Part shown: in pieces, positions 45,887-55,170 of the stretch
Numbering within the stretch: the stretch's first letter is position 1
How the letters are laid out: each line of letters opens with the position of its first letter
Assembly (NCBI RefSeq): GCF_008329715.1
Contig: NZ_VTSR01000032.1
Span: forward strand, 620,001-684,000
Length of the DNA stretch: 64,000 nucleotides
Reading direction: 5' to 3'
Origin: Gimesia chilikensis
GTDB lineage: Bacteria > Planctomycetota > Planctomycetia > Planctomycetales > Planctomycetaceae
The notes under the pieces: model-generated
The model's input: only the letters and a program-made list of their open reading frames with translations
Database searches by the model: none
Told to the model about the DNA's origin: nothing
Position numbers and translations under genes: made by a program

Positions 45887-47908
45887 ATGCAGAAGTTACA
45901 GGCTGTCGGCATTGATTTGGGAACTACCTATTCTTGCATCGCTCATCTGAATGAACATGGAGAGCCGGTCACCATTCCCAATCTGGAAGGTGAACTGTCT
46001 ACTCCTTCCGTGGCTATGTTTGACGGCGCTGAAGTGATTGTTGGCACTGAAGCGCTCAGGCACGCCATCGTTAATCCGCAAAATGTGGTTCAGCATGCAA
46101 AACGCTTTCTAGGTAAGCAGGATTTTCGATGGGAAATTGACGGGCGCTACTTTTCTCCCCGGGATATCTCTGCATTCATCCTGAAGAAGCTTTTAGCTTC
46201 CGCAGAGGAACGTATCGGTCGGATTGATTCGGCCGTCATCACAGTTCCGGCTCAGTTCAGCGATTTGCAGAGACAGGAAACAATCGCGGCTGGTAAGCAG
46301 GCAGGACTGACACAGGTCGATCTGATCAATGAACCGGTGGCTGCTGCCCTGTGTTACGTGCTGGGGTCCGAGGGGATGTGGTTTGCCGAACTTGCGGAAG
46401 AGCAACGCATTCTGGTTTACGACCTGGGGGGCGGTACGTTCGACCTGTCATTGGTTAAGTACCAGAAAGACGAAGTAGAAGTGATTGCCAGTGGCGGTGA
46501 TCTCAAGCTGGGGGGGATTGACTGGAACAGTAAACTGCAGGCATCAGTGGCTGAGCAGTTTTACAATGAGTTCGGCATCAATCCCTGCAACGATCCGGAA
46601 AGCCTGCAGTATCTCGCGAATGAAGTCGAACAGGCGAAACGCAGCCTGACAGTCAGACCCAAAACCACTCTGGCCTGCCAGGTTGGCTCACAGCGTAAAA
46701 CCTATCAGATTACACAGTCGCAGTTCGAGCAACTGAGTAAAGGGCTGGTGGATCGCACTACTGAAATCACCCGGGCACTGTTGAAGGACAACAATATGGG
46801 GTGGGCCCATGTGGATGTTGTGCTGACTACAGGGGGATCTTCCCGCATGCCCATGATCCGTGATGCCCTCAAGCAGGCCAGTGGTACGACACAGAATCTG
46901 TCATTACCCCCGGATCAGTCGATTGCCCATGGTGCAGCTTATTATGCGGGAATGTTGCTCAGTAACCGGGAATACGCGGAATCGATTCTGACGAAGGATG
47001 CCGCCAGTCGACTGTCCAAAATGAAGCAGCATAGCGTCAACGCGCGGTCACTGGGCTTTCTGGTGCGTGACCAGACGGGACAACAGCGGATACCGCATTA
47101 TCTCTTGCCGGCTAATACAAAGTTGCCGGCAGCGGTCAAACATACCTACGGAACTGTCTCCCCTGATCAACGCCGTGTGCATCTAAAGCTGATCGAAAGT
47201 GGCGCTTCTCAGGATGAACCATTTGTCATTCTGGGGAACTGCAAAATTGAAGGACTGCCTCCGAATCTGCCGGTCGATTCCAAGATCGAAGTACAGATGG
47301 AATATGATGCAGAGGCACGTGTGCATGTTTCTGCTAAAGATTTGACAAGCGGAAAAGAGGCACGGATCGAAATTTCTCGGGAGCAGAACCTGATATCCAC
47401 AGCACCTGCAACTGCAGAGGCCACTCCGTCGGACGGGACACAGAAAGATTCTCAGTCTGATCCGCTGATGCTGCAGGAAATACTGGATCAGGCAGAATCC
47501 ATCAAAGCGGAGCGAAAGGAGCAGAAAGCTGCGCCTCGGGAATCTTTCACTACCAAACCGAATCCTGTGGCACGTGGACTGGACAGTTCAGAGCGGCCAG
47601 TAGCATTATGTAACCAGTGTGGTGACCCCTTGCAGGGGGCACCGGCGTCTGACTGTCCGACCCCGGAGCAGCATTCGAAAGGGACAGCATCCAGCAGGTC
47701 GAATAAGGGACGTCGTACGGGCGTCGGAAAACAAACGCCGACCTCACCTGATGCTCCACAGAAAACTCGTAAAAAACAGGCAGGTTCTCAGAGGAAAAAA
47801 AAGGGATCTGCTTTACAGGCACAAAAGAAGCCGCGTCCGAAATCCAGCAAGCCCACCAGGATGGATGCTGCTGAGAGCGAATTCTGGGATCTATTGGAAG
47901 ACGCCTGA
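45887..47908 (+). CDS. Hsp70-family chaperone with atypical C-terminus
   Basis: 673 residues. The actin-like ATPase domain is complete (VGIDLGTTYSCIA; the phosphate loops VYDLGGGTFDLS and TTGGSSRMP) to about residue 365. A substrate-binding beta domain follows (about 395-505, with FVILGNCKIEGLPPNLP). The normal helical lid is missing. The last 150 residues are polar, with a CNQCG half-zinc-finger near residue 575, a Lys/Arg-rich stretch (RKKKGSALQAQKKPRPKS) and an acidic/aromatic end SEFWDLLEDA. DnaJ/GrpE are not nearby. It is an Hsp70 paralogue with a specialised tail, not the housekeeping DnaK. Confidence 0.9.
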   Translation: MQKLQAVGIDLGTTYSCIAHLNEHGEPVTIPNLEGELSTPSVAMFDGAEVIVGTEALRHAIVNPQNVVQHAKRFLGKQDFRWEIDGRYFSPRDISAFILKKLLASAEERIGRIDSAVITVPAQFSDLQRQETIAAGKQAGLTQVDLINEPVAAALCYVLGSEGMWFAELAEEQRILVYDLGGGTFDLSLVKYQKDEVEVIASGGDLKLGGIDWNSKLQASVAEQFYNEFGINPCNDPESLQYLANEVEQAKRSLTVRPKTTLACQVGSQRKTYQITQSQFEQLSKGLVDRTTEITRALLKDNNMGWAHVDVVLTTGGSSRMPMIRDALKQASGTTQNLSLPPDQSIAHGAAYYAGMLLSNREYAESILTKDAASRLSKMKQHSVNARSLGFLVRDQTGQQRIPHYLLPANTKLPAAVKHTYGTVSPDQRRVHLKLIESGASQDEPFVILGNCKIEGLPPNLPVDSKIEVQMEYDAEARVHVSAKDLTSGKEARIEISREQNLISTAPATAEATPSDGTQKDSQSDPLMLQEILDQAESIKAERKEQKAAPRESFTTKPNPVARGLDSSERPVALCNQCGDPLQGAPASDCPTPEQHSKGTASSRSNKGRRTGVGKQTPTSPDAPQKTRKKQAGSQRKKKGSALQAQKKPRPKSSKPTRMDAAESEFWDLLEDA

Positions 47909-47961
47909 TCTGCCTTTGACAAAATTTCATAAAATGAAAACCACAGGATAACTGATCTCTG

Positions 47962-49074
47962 ATGAAAATAGACCGGATTGAACTTTACCATGTGGCGATG
48001 CCACTGATTTATCCCTGGCGTACCGCTTACGGCGAAGACGCAGCCATTCATTCCGTGTTATGCCGGATGACCAGTGGTTCTGTTGATGGCTGGGGGGAAA
48101 GCACACCTCTGGCTGCCCCCTGCTACAGTCCGGAATGGGCGGGGGGGGTATTTCATACTGTCTCAGAATGGCTGGCACCAGCAGTCGTTGGACAAAGTTT
48201 TGACAGCGGTTCCGCGCTGCAGGATGCCCTCTCGCTGTACAAGGGGAATTCATTTGCCAAGGCGGCTCTGGACAATGCCTGGTGGAGTCTGCACAGTCGT
48301 ATCAGCGGAACGCCCCTGCACATTGCTTTGGGAGCAACACGCGATGAAGTACCTGTGGGAGCAGACTTCGGAGTGATGGATCATCTGGATGATCTGATTG
48401 AAGCCGTTGGGGGAGCCGTATCGGAACAGTTTCCTCGGATTAAGCTGAAGTTCCGTCCCGGCTGGGATATCCCCATGCTTCAGGCAATTCGGACGGCTTT
48501 TCCAGATGAGGTATTTCATATTGACTGCAACAGCGGTTATCGTCTGAGCGATCTCCCACTATTTCAGGCGATCGAAGAATTTGATCTGGCAATGATTGAG
48601 CAACCTCTGCAACACGATGACCTGACGGACCATGTTCGACTGCAGGAGCAAATTAAAACGCCGGTTTGTCTGGATGAGAGTATTACGCACCCCTATCGTG
48701 CACAACAGGCAGTCAATTTGAAGAGTTGTCAATATGTCAACGTCAAGCCGGGCCGTGTGGGCGGCCTGACAAACGCCGTCATGATTCATGATCTCTGTCA
48801 GGCTGCGGGAATCCCCTGCTGGGTCGGGGGGATGCTGGAGAGTGCAACAGGAGCCTCGCATTGTACTGCTCTGGCGATGCTGGATAACTTCACCTATCCC
48901 GCTGATATTTTCCCCAGCGAGAAATATTATCGAGAAGATATGGCCCAGGAGCCTCTGAGACTCGTCAATCTTGAGGGAGGAATCCCGGGGGTGAAAGCGT
49001 TTGACGAATTGCCAGACCCGGATATGAATCGCCTGCAGGCACTCACACTCCAACACAACATAATTGAAGCTTGA
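47962..49074 (+). CDS. Enolase-superfamily enzyme, o-succinylbenzoate synthase-like
   Basis: 370 residues, mandelate racemase/muconate-lactonizing fold. Catalytic residues of the MenC branch are all visible: Lys161 and Lys163 in IKLKFRPG, metal ligands Asp188 (IDCNSGY), Glu213 (IEQPL) and Asp238 (CLDES), and Lys262 (VKPGRVGG). The branch contains menaquinone-pathway o-succinylbenzoate synthases and N-succinylamino-acid racemases, which cannot be told apart by motifs. No other men gene is near. It follows the Hsp70 gene by 53 bases on the same strand. Confidence 0.9.
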   Translation: MKIDRIELYHVAMPLIYPWRTAYGEDAAIHSVLCRMTSGSVDGWGESTPLAAPCYSPEWAGGVFHTVSEWLAPAVVGQSFDSGSALQDALSLYKGNSFAKAALDNAWWSLHSRISGTPLHIALGATRDEVPVGADFGVMDHLDDLIEAVGGAVSEQFPRIKLKFRPGWDIPMLQAIRTAFPDEVFHIDCNSGYRLSDLPLFQAIEEFDLAMIEQPLQHDDLTDHVRLQEQIKTPVCLDESITHPYRAQQAVNLKSCQYVNVKPGRVGGLTNAVMIHDLCQAAGIPCWVGGMLESATGASHCTALAMLDNFTYPADIFPSEKYYREDMAQEPLRLVNLEGGIPGVKAFDELPDPDMNRLQALTLQHNIIEA

Positions 49075-49229
49075 GTTTCTGCGAGATTCAGTTTAGGGTG
49101 GGTTCGAATGTTCATGTTTTGCCGCGGCAGCAAGCCGGAGTGGGAAAAAACGAGAAACTTCTAAGAAATTCACCTTCCTGGGGAATAACCAGATGTCTTA
49201 CTGCCTCTGTTTAGTTAGAGAATCAGGTT

Positions 49230-49751
49230 ATGTCACGGACCAGTCGTAACAATTCGGAAGAACTGACACGATTAGTTGATGAGTATTATCAGCTGCTGTA
49301 TCGCTATGCTTTTCGCCTTTCGGGCGACAGAGCTGATGCAGAAGACCTGACTCAGCAAACTTATCTGATCGCGCAGAAGAAACTGTCCCAGTTACGCGAT
49401 GCAAGGTCTGCCCGTTCCTGGTTGTGTACGATTTTACGAAATTTGTTTCTGAAAAAAGTCACGCGGAAAGCCGAGCCTGTTTCACTGGGGTCCAGTCCTG
49501 ATGTTGCCTCTGATCCTGCAGAGATACCGGAACTGACCTCAGAAGAACTTCAGACTGCACTGGACGAGTTGCCCGAGGATTTTCGACTCCCCTTATTAAT
49601 GTTTTATTTTGAAGAACAATCCTACAAAGAAATTTCGAATGAGTTGTCTATCCCGCTGGGAACCGTGATGAGTCGGCTGGCACGTGCCAGGGCTTTTCTG
49701 CAGGAACGGTTTGCTTCGCTCCGGGAAGATATAAGTCCGATTCATTCATAA
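49230..49751 (+). CDS. ECF-type RNA polymerase sigma factor
   Basis: 173 residues with sigma-70 regions 2 and 4 only, the ECF architecture. Region 2: LVDEYYQLLYRYAFRLSGDRADAEDLTQQTYLIA. The linker is short and acidic (PDVASDPAEIPELTSEEL). Region 4: LPEDFRLPLLMFYFEEQSYKEISNELSIPLGTVMSRLARAR, a helix-turn-helix for the -35 element. AGG precedes the ATG. The next gene, 26 bases later, codes a membrane protein that may be its anti-sigma factor. Confidence 0.93.
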   Translation: MSRTSRNNSEELTRLVDEYYQLLYRYAFRLSGDRADAEDLTQQTYLIAQKKLSQLRDARSARSWLCTILRNLFLKKVTRKAEPVSLGSSPDVASDPAEIPELTSEELQTALDELPEDFRLPLLMFYFEEQSYKEISNELSIPLGTVMSRLARARAFLQERFASLREDISPIHS

Positions 49752-49777
49752 AAAAGATTGCCCTTTACGGTATTACC

Positions 49778-50530
49778 ATGAACGCTTCCGAATCATCCAG
49801 ATCACCTGAATATTCTGAGCCAGATCATACTGTCTCAGATTCATTCGCTGATGGTCCCCTCTTTCATTCGGAGCTCAAGCGTGTTTTATTTGAAGTAGAT
49901 GTACCAGAAAATGGAAAGCAGGGAGTACTGGATGCTCTGGCCCAAAGTGGCTCCAATGCCACCATCTCTACAGATCATCCCCCTGTTTCCCGGAGAGCTT
50001 ATCTCAAAAACCCGGGAACCCTGGTGGGGCTATCAACATGCCTGCTGTTTGCCGCAGTTCTGGCGTTTTTCTGGGTAACCCGACAACCGGTAATTCCTCT
50101 GGTGAAGCTCAGTCCAGAACTGAATCTCGACAGTCGCTTCATGTCGGAATTCGATGGAAATTTCGCGACCTCATTTCCGGCACAAGGTGGCTGGCATCAA
50201 AAGGGGCTGTTGAACTTTATTGGTCAGACCTACGGACTTTCCATCAGCGAGTCAGTCGTGCACGACGCTGCAGTTCGTTTTTTCAGACTTTCATCAGGAA
50301 AAACTCGCACTGTCTATGGTGCTCTGCTGCAGATTCCTGCCAGTAGAGTCAGTCCCCTGCCCACCTTAACCTCTTTTGATCCAGGCAAGGTCGAGTATAC
50401 TCAACTGGGTAAGGGGAATTACGCGACCGTGAAATGGGTCGAAGCAGATCAGGTTTATGTCTGCATTGTCTTTGGTGGTGCCCGGGAGTTGGAAGCTCTG
50501 GGACGTGCTTTACAATCGACTGCCGCTTGA
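49778..50530 (+). CDS. Membrane protein, possible partner of the sigma factor
   Basis: 250 residues: a cytoplasmic N-terminal part of about 75 residues, one membrane helix (TLVGLSTCLLFAAVLAFFWV, about 77-96) and an outer domain of about 150 residues. The topology is that of membrane anti-sigma factors, and the tight spacing after the sigma gene fits. But the usual anti-sigma zinc motif (HxxxCxxC) is absent, so it may use another fold. I do not recognise the outer domain (Gly/Ser/Thr-rich, with TVYGALLQIPASRVSPLP). Confidence 0.65.
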   Translation: MNASESSRSPEYSEPDHTVSDSFADGPLFHSELKRVLFEVDVPENGKQGVLDALAQSGSNATISTDHPPVSRRAYLKNPGTLVGLSTCLLFAAVLAFFWVTRQPVIPLVKLSPELNLDSRFMSEFDGNFATSFPAQGGWHQKGLLNFIGQTYGLSISESVVHDAAVRFFRLSSGKTRTVYGALLQIPASRVSPLPTLTSFDPGKVEYTQLGKGNYATVKWVEADQVYVCIVFGGARELEALGRALQSTAA

Positions 50531-50639
50531 AATCTCTCTACTAACCGGCTCTACTGGTACCTGCAGTTGTTTGACGCTGCGCAAGTGAATGGAGTCTGAC
50601 TATTTCCCTATCAACTTCTGAATTTCCAGGGTAGCCGCC

Positions 50640-51719
50640 ATGTTCTCTCTGCTTCGATTTTACCTGATTCTTTCCGGAGTCTGTCTTGTGTCTGTTCTTC
50701 CCTCTCAAGCAGCCAGCTATGTTTACATTTCTCTGGGCGGGGAGAAGAAGATTGCCATCTATCAGCAGAATGAGGCGGATGGAAAACTAACGCATCTTTC
50801 CAACATTAAAGTCCCAGGCGCGCCTGGCTGTCTGGAAGTCGATCCAGAGAAGAAATATCTGTTTGCATCCATCCGTTCTGCCAAAGAGTTCATGAGCTTC
50901 AGTATCAATCCTGAAAACGGCGCACTCACGTTGATCTCTGCGGTACCAGCGGGGGGAAATGCAGCTTATATCGCCACAGACCGTAAGGGACGTTACCTGC
51001 TTTCAGCTTATTATGGTGAGGGGAAAGTAGCCGTACATCGGCTCAAGAAAGATGGCACAATCCTGCCCGAAATTCTCCAGACAATTCCAACAGACAAAAA
51101 TGCACATGCCATTTTGCCCGATCAGTCAAATCGGTACGTGTTTGTACCCCATACGGGGCCCAATGCCGTCTATCAGTTTTTATGGAATGAATCTGACGGA
51201 AAACTGAAAGCGAATGAACCGGCGATTTTCGAAGCGGCCCCCGAGATGGAGCCCCGCCACCTGGCTGTTTCAAAAGACAATCGTTTTATCTATTTTGATA
51301 ACGAAAAAGGGAGCTCTGTCACTGCCTGTAAGCTTGATTCCGAATCTGGAACCTTGAAAGCGTTTCAAACCATTTCCACTTTGCCGGCTGATTTTGAAGG
51401 GAAGAATACCTGTGCCGATATCGAACTCTCGCCTTCAGGAAAAAATCTGTATGCTTCCAACCGGGGCCATGACAGCATTGCCTGTTTTGCCGTTGATCCT
51501 CAGACCGGAAAACTGAAATCGATGGGACAGGCAGCGACCGAGAAAACGCCGCGATCCTTCAACATCGACCCGGAAGGACACTTCCTGTACGCCGCGGGAC
51601 AAAATAACGGGAAACTGGCTGCCTATCGTATTGATCCCCAGACCGGCAAGTTGACGCGGATTGACACCTACGAGGTGGGGAAATCTCCGTCCTGGGTTGA
51701 GGTCGTAAAGGTTCCCTAA
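50640..51719 (+). CDS. Secreted lactonase-fold (YbhE-like) protein
   Basis: 359 residues with a signal peptide (1-25) and a seven-blade beta-propeller of the lactonase/YbhE (6-phosphogluconolactonase) family: YVYISLGGEKKIAIYQQN, repeated DPQTGKL blade ends (FAVDPQTGKLKS, YRIDPQTGKLTR) and FVPHTGPNAVYQF. Because it is exported and gnd lies elsewhere, a pentose-phosphate role is unlikely; a periplasmic lactonase or binding propeller is more probable. AGGG precedes the ATG. Confidence 0.87.
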   Translation: MFSLLRFYLILSGVCLVSVLPSQAASYVYISLGGEKKIAIYQQNEADGKLTHLSNIKVPGAPGCLEVDPEKKYLFASIRSAKEFMSFSINPENGALTLISAVPAGGNAAYIATDRKGRYLLSAYYGEGKVAVHRLKKDGTILPEILQTIPTDKNAHAILPDQSNRYVFVPHTGPNAVYQFLWNESDGKLKANEPAIFEAAPEMEPRHLAVSKDNRFIYFDNEKGSSVTACKLDSESGTLKAFQTISTLPADFEGKNTCADIELSPSGKNLYASNRGHDSIACFAVDPQTGKLKSMGQAATEKTPRSFNIDPEGHFLYAAGQNNGKLAAYRIDPQTGKLTRIDTYEVGKSPSWVEVVKVP

Positions 51720-51903
51720 ATTGCCTAATTCAATCTGAAATAATTTCCAGTTCGAGTTTTGGATGAATTGCTTCAGATCATCGGTGGTGAAAGTCGATGA
51801 GTCTCCATAAGTGATCCTGTGATGACAGGACGCACGTATGCGCACACTGATAGCGCAGTACGGACTTTGACTATTCATTTTCTACTGAAGAGAGAGGCTG
51901 GGT

Positions 51904-52317
51904 ATGCGCTCTTCTGCCGTTGCTGTAATTCTGATCTCGCAGTGTCTGATGTCACCGGCGTTCAGCCAGGAGCAGGTTCCTCTTCAGATCAGCTCAGATA
52001 TCAAAAGTTCTGATGAGAGCCAGGGGAAAGTGAATATCACCAGAGGGCCTTCCAAACAGACTGGACCGGCTTACCAGCGAATGTCTGTCAGCCAGCGCCT
52101 GATTCAACAGCGTGCATTCTTGCAGGCCAAACAGCGCATGGAGCGGATCGCCACACGTAAAGCGATGGGGATCACTCCTGGCCGGCCTACAGTCAATATC
52201 AATGTGAGCCCGATTCCGACCTATGCACAGATTATGCAGGAGTCTTCCGGATTCTATTTTGATCCCTACCACTATTATGGTTACTGGTATGGTGCCCCGG
52301 GCTATGTGTTCCCTTGA
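51904..52317 (+). CDS. Small secreted protein of unknown function
   Basis: 137 residues with a signal peptide (1-22, cut after AFS). The mature part begins acidic and Ser/Gln-rich, then turns basic (QRLIQQRAFLQAKQRMERIA). It ends in an aromatic Tyr/Gly/Pro tail (DPYHYYGYWYGAPGYVFP), as in some structural or surface proteins. No family is recognised. The gene stands alone between the lactonase-like gene and a convergent TfoX-like gene. Confidence 0.7.
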   Translation: MRSSAVAVILISQCLMSPAFSQEQVPLQISSDIKSSDESQGKVNITRGPSKQTGPAYQRMSVSQRLIQQRAFLQAKQRMERIATRKAMGITPGRPTVNINVSPIPTYAQIMQESSGFYFDPYHYYGYWYGAPGYVFP

Positions 52318-52367
52318 ATCCGTTAAGTGCTGGATAGCCTTGAACCAGTATCGGAGTTAATCCGCAG

Positions 52368-52700
52368 TTACGTTTTGTCAGGCAGCGTCCGTACAAATTT
52401 GACGGCCTGATTGACCCACTCTTTCAGATCAATGTCCTCCTGCGTTCCCTCAGCTTTGATATAGATCATGCTTTTCATCACTTTGCCTGTGAAATCCATT
52501 TCGTGAGTAAATGGTTCCTGCAGTGCCTGTGCAGCTTTCTTCTCTCCCAGCCGTAACATGAGATTAGTCCCCGTGACTCCACAGCACATGTTGCCATTGA
52601 GCAGAAAACAGATTCCCCCAAACATTTTTTGCTGAGAATACCCTGCCCGGCGACACAACAGTTGATGTATTCTGTCGGCGAGAGCCTCGTCGTATGCCAT
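52368..52700 (-). CDS. TfoX/Sxy N-terminal domain protein
   Basis: 110 residues matching the TfoX N-terminal domain alone: a start of AYDEALADRIHQLL, MFGGICFLLNGNMCCGV (the family's core hairpin) and EMDFTGKVMKSMIYI. TfoX/Sxy of gamma-proteobacteria activates competence genes, but single-domain relatives are widespread and mostly of unknown use. GAGG lies 8 bases upstream of the ATG. Nothing nearby points to competence. Confidence 0.88.
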   Translation of the reverse strand: MAYDEALADRIHQLLCRRAGYSQQKMFGGICFLLNGNMCCGVTGTNLMLRLGEKKAAQALQEPFTHEMDFTGKVMKSMIYIKAEGTQEDIDLKEWVNQAVKFVRTLPDKT

Positions 52701-52867
52701 GTCAGCTTCCTCTAAGCCTGTCTGATATTGAAGATTGCTTTCTCAAAACAAAATATTTCTTTACGCCTTTTTTGTCTAGATTACTGAACAAAAAAGGCTT
52801 GTCTGCTATTCTAAATAGGTGACGGGCAATCCTTTGAAATGTGAAGACGAAACAGGTACGACAGGAC

Positions 52868-53782
52868 ATGGCATATTTCCGCAGCATTACTCTTTTCAGT
52901 ATGCTTCTTCTGGTTAATAACAGTGGTTCTTTATCAGGTCAGCAGACGGATACAGCGCCCGCTCAAAAGCCCGTTGGTGTAAAGTCGATGAGTCTGCCAG
53001 GTCTGGATAATGTCTTTCAGGTCGATGAGGCAGTTTACTCTGGTAGTGGGCCGGCAGATCAGCGGAGTTTTGACGCCCTGCAAAAACTCGGAGTCAAAAC
53101 TATCGTCAGTGTCGATGGAACTGAACCACATTTGGAGATGGCCCGGCGTGCCGGAATGCGTTATGTACATATTCCAATCGGCTATGATGGCGTATCAAAC
53201 GATGCGGGGCTGGCTTTTGCACGCGTCGCAAAGGAGATCAAAGGCCCGGTTTATATCCATTGCCATCATGGCAAACACCGTGGACCCACTGCGACTGCGG
53301 TCGTCGGATTGTGTCGAGGTACTTTTAATCAGCAACAGGCTCTCGACTTTTTAAAGCTGGCAGGTACCAGTAAGGACTATGCGGGATTATGGAGAGACAT
53401 CCGGAACTTTAAAGTTCCTTCCGCTGATATTCCGCGCCCGGAACTGGTGGAGTCCACACCAGTTTCCCCTTTGGTCAAAGCCATGTCGCAGATCAGCCAT
53501 CATTTCGAATCGCTGGATCAAATGCAGACGCAAAATCAACATCCCCTGGTCAGGAAAAAGAATCGCGAGACACTGGTACTTCTGAAAGAGGAGTTTCGTG
53601 AGGCGGCACGTAAGTATGCCGACGACTATGATGAGATGTTTCAAAAATGGATGAGAGAATCTGAGAAACGGGTCGATACGCTGCAAACAGCATTTCAGAA
53701 GGGTGACCAGAAGCAGATGGCCCGGGAGTTAAAAGCATTCAAAATGCAATGCAAGCGATGTCACGTCGCTTATCGGGATTGA
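52868..53782 (+). CDS. Exported Cys-based phosphatase fused to a cytochrome c'-like domain
   Basis: 304 residues from ATG 52868 (a GTG at 52841 would add nine). A signal peptide ends near residue 23. Residues 40-185 form a dual-specificity/tyrosine phosphatase-like domain with the loop HCHHGKHR (131-138), which supplies catalytic Cys132 and Arg138. Residues 200-304 are all-helical and end in CKRCHVAYR, a CxxCH heme-c site near the C-terminus, as in cytochrome c' four-helix bundles. Phosphatase and heme domain in one exported protein is unusual. Both active sites look intact. Substrate and redox role are unknown; the heme could sense NO, CO or redox state and gate the phosphatase. Confidence 0.85.
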   Translation: MAYFRSITLFSMLLLVNNSGSLSGQQTDTAPAQKPVGVKSMSLPGLDNVFQVDEAVYSGSGPADQRSFDALQKLGVKTIVSVDGTEPHLEMARRAGMRYVHIPIGYDGVSNDAGLAFARVAKEIKGPVYIHCHHGKHRGPTATAVVGLCRGTFNQQQALDFLKLAGTSKDYAGLWRDIRNFKVPSADIPRPELVESTPVSPLVKAMSQISHHFESLDQMQTQNQHPLVRKKNRETLVLLKEEFREAARKYADDYDEMFQKWMRESEKRVDTLQTAFQKGDQKQMARELKAFKMQCKRCHVAYRD

Positions 53783-53968
53783 TTAGTGCTGAAATCAATC
53801 CCGATCAAGACCAGACACTGAACCCATACACAGAAGGCAGACGGGGAGCAGCCGTTGAGTGGGTCTATACCTTTGAAAAACAGAAGAAATTTAAATTCAA
53901 GAGTTGTGATTCCCTTTCTTGATTGATGATAATGCATGCTCCTATCCAGTTTCGATAAGGGTATATTC

Positions 53969-55108
53969 ATGCGATCATCTTTATTGTGTTTCCTCTCTTG
54001 TCTGGGAGTGATTTTGGGATACAGCCTCACCGCGTACTCGGAAGAAGCCGGTTCCAGGCAACGGTCAGATCCCGAAAAAATTGAGTCATCCTGGGATGAC
54101 CTGCTCCATGGTATTGAATCACCTGAGGAGTGGGCAGAACACAAGCAGGAACTGAGAAAACGCTATCTGGAGTTACTCCGAGATCAGTACAAACCGGAAA
54201 AGCCTGATCTGCAAATCCAGTTTCATGATACAGTCATTGTAGATGGTATCTATCGCCGACAATTGATCAGCTATCAGGTTGAAAAAGATGAACGGGCGCA
54301 TGCCTACCTGGGAGTTCCCCTCAATTTAAGAGGACCTGCCCCGGCCATCGTTGCCTTGCACGGCACTTATAAATACGGCAAACAGCGTGCAGCAGGTTTG
54401 ATCGATAACCCCGACAAGGCTTACCTTGATCATCTCTGTCGACGTGGTTATGTGGTAATTGCTCCCGATCATTTTGTTGCAGGACATCGGATCCCGGAAG
54501 CGGGGCCATATGACACCAAAGCCTTTCATGAGAAACATCCACATTGGACCTCTGTTGGGAAGTTTACCTACGAACATTCCATCGCCATTGATGTGCTGCA
54601 GACTTTGCGGGAGGTTAATCCCGACAAGATCGGCGTGCTGGGGCATTCGCTGGGAGGCCATGGATCAATGTTCCTGGCTGCCTATGATGAGCGAGTACAG
54701 GCAGCAGCTGGGAATTGCAGTGCCTCATTTTTCCGTCAGAATGCACGCGTAGAAGCCTGGGCGAGAGATCACTGGTACGTATATTTTAATCATATCCGTC
54801 CGGATCTTCTGGAGGGCAAATTGCCTCCGATTGATTTTCATGAAATCATGTCACTGATCGCACCGCGGGCATTTCTGGATCTCTCGGGACTCAATGACGG
54901 TGACCCTTTGACGCAGCGACAAAGAGTGCTGATGTTGATGAAGGTGATGGACGTCTATGAACTGGAGAAAGCACCTCAGAATTTTGCATTTTTTGTTCAT
55001 GGAAAAGGGCATTCAGTTGCCCATGAATCACGGGCTCTCATGTATGCCTGGATGGATACCCATCTCAAACCCGAATCTGCAACGAAGACCAAACTGGTCA
55101 AACCCTGA
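53969..55108 (+). CDS. Secreted dienelactone-hydrolase/acetyl-xylan-esterase-like protein
   Basis: 379 residues from ATG 53969 (AAGGG upstream). Signal peptide at 1-25. The alpha/beta-hydrolase core has the oxyanion strand PAIVALHGTYKYGK, the nucleophile elbow GHSLGGHGS with Ser, an acid in LNDGDPLT, and a late His in GKGHSVAHES. It would hydrolyse an ester outside the cytoplasm, perhaps acetyl or feruloyl groups on polysaccharide, consistent with a polymer-degrading lifestyle. It precedes the SixA gene by 62 bases. Confidence 0.85.
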   Translation: MRSSLLCFLSCLGVILGYSLTAYSEEAGSRQRSDPEKIESSWDDLLHGIESPEEWAEHKQELRKRYLELLRDQYKPEKPDLQIQFHDTVIVDGIYRRQLISYQVEKDERAHAYLGVPLNLRGPAPAIVALHGTYKYGKQRAAGLIDNPDKAYLDHLCRRGYVVIAPDHFVAGHRIPEAGPYDTKAFHEKHPHWTSVGKFTYEHSIAIDVLQTLREVNPDKIGVLGHSLGGHGSMFLAAYDERVQAAAGNCSASFFRQNARVEAWARDHWYVYFNHIRPDLLEGKLPPIDFHEIMSLIAPRAFLDLSGLNDGDPLTQRQRVLMLMKVMDVYELEKAPQNFAFFVHGKGHSVAHESRALMYAWMDTHLKPESATKTKLVKP

Positions 55109-55170
55109 CTTCTGCCGACGCAGAACTTCATCACAGCTTTGAGAATTCAACTAAGGTAGGAATAATTTAG

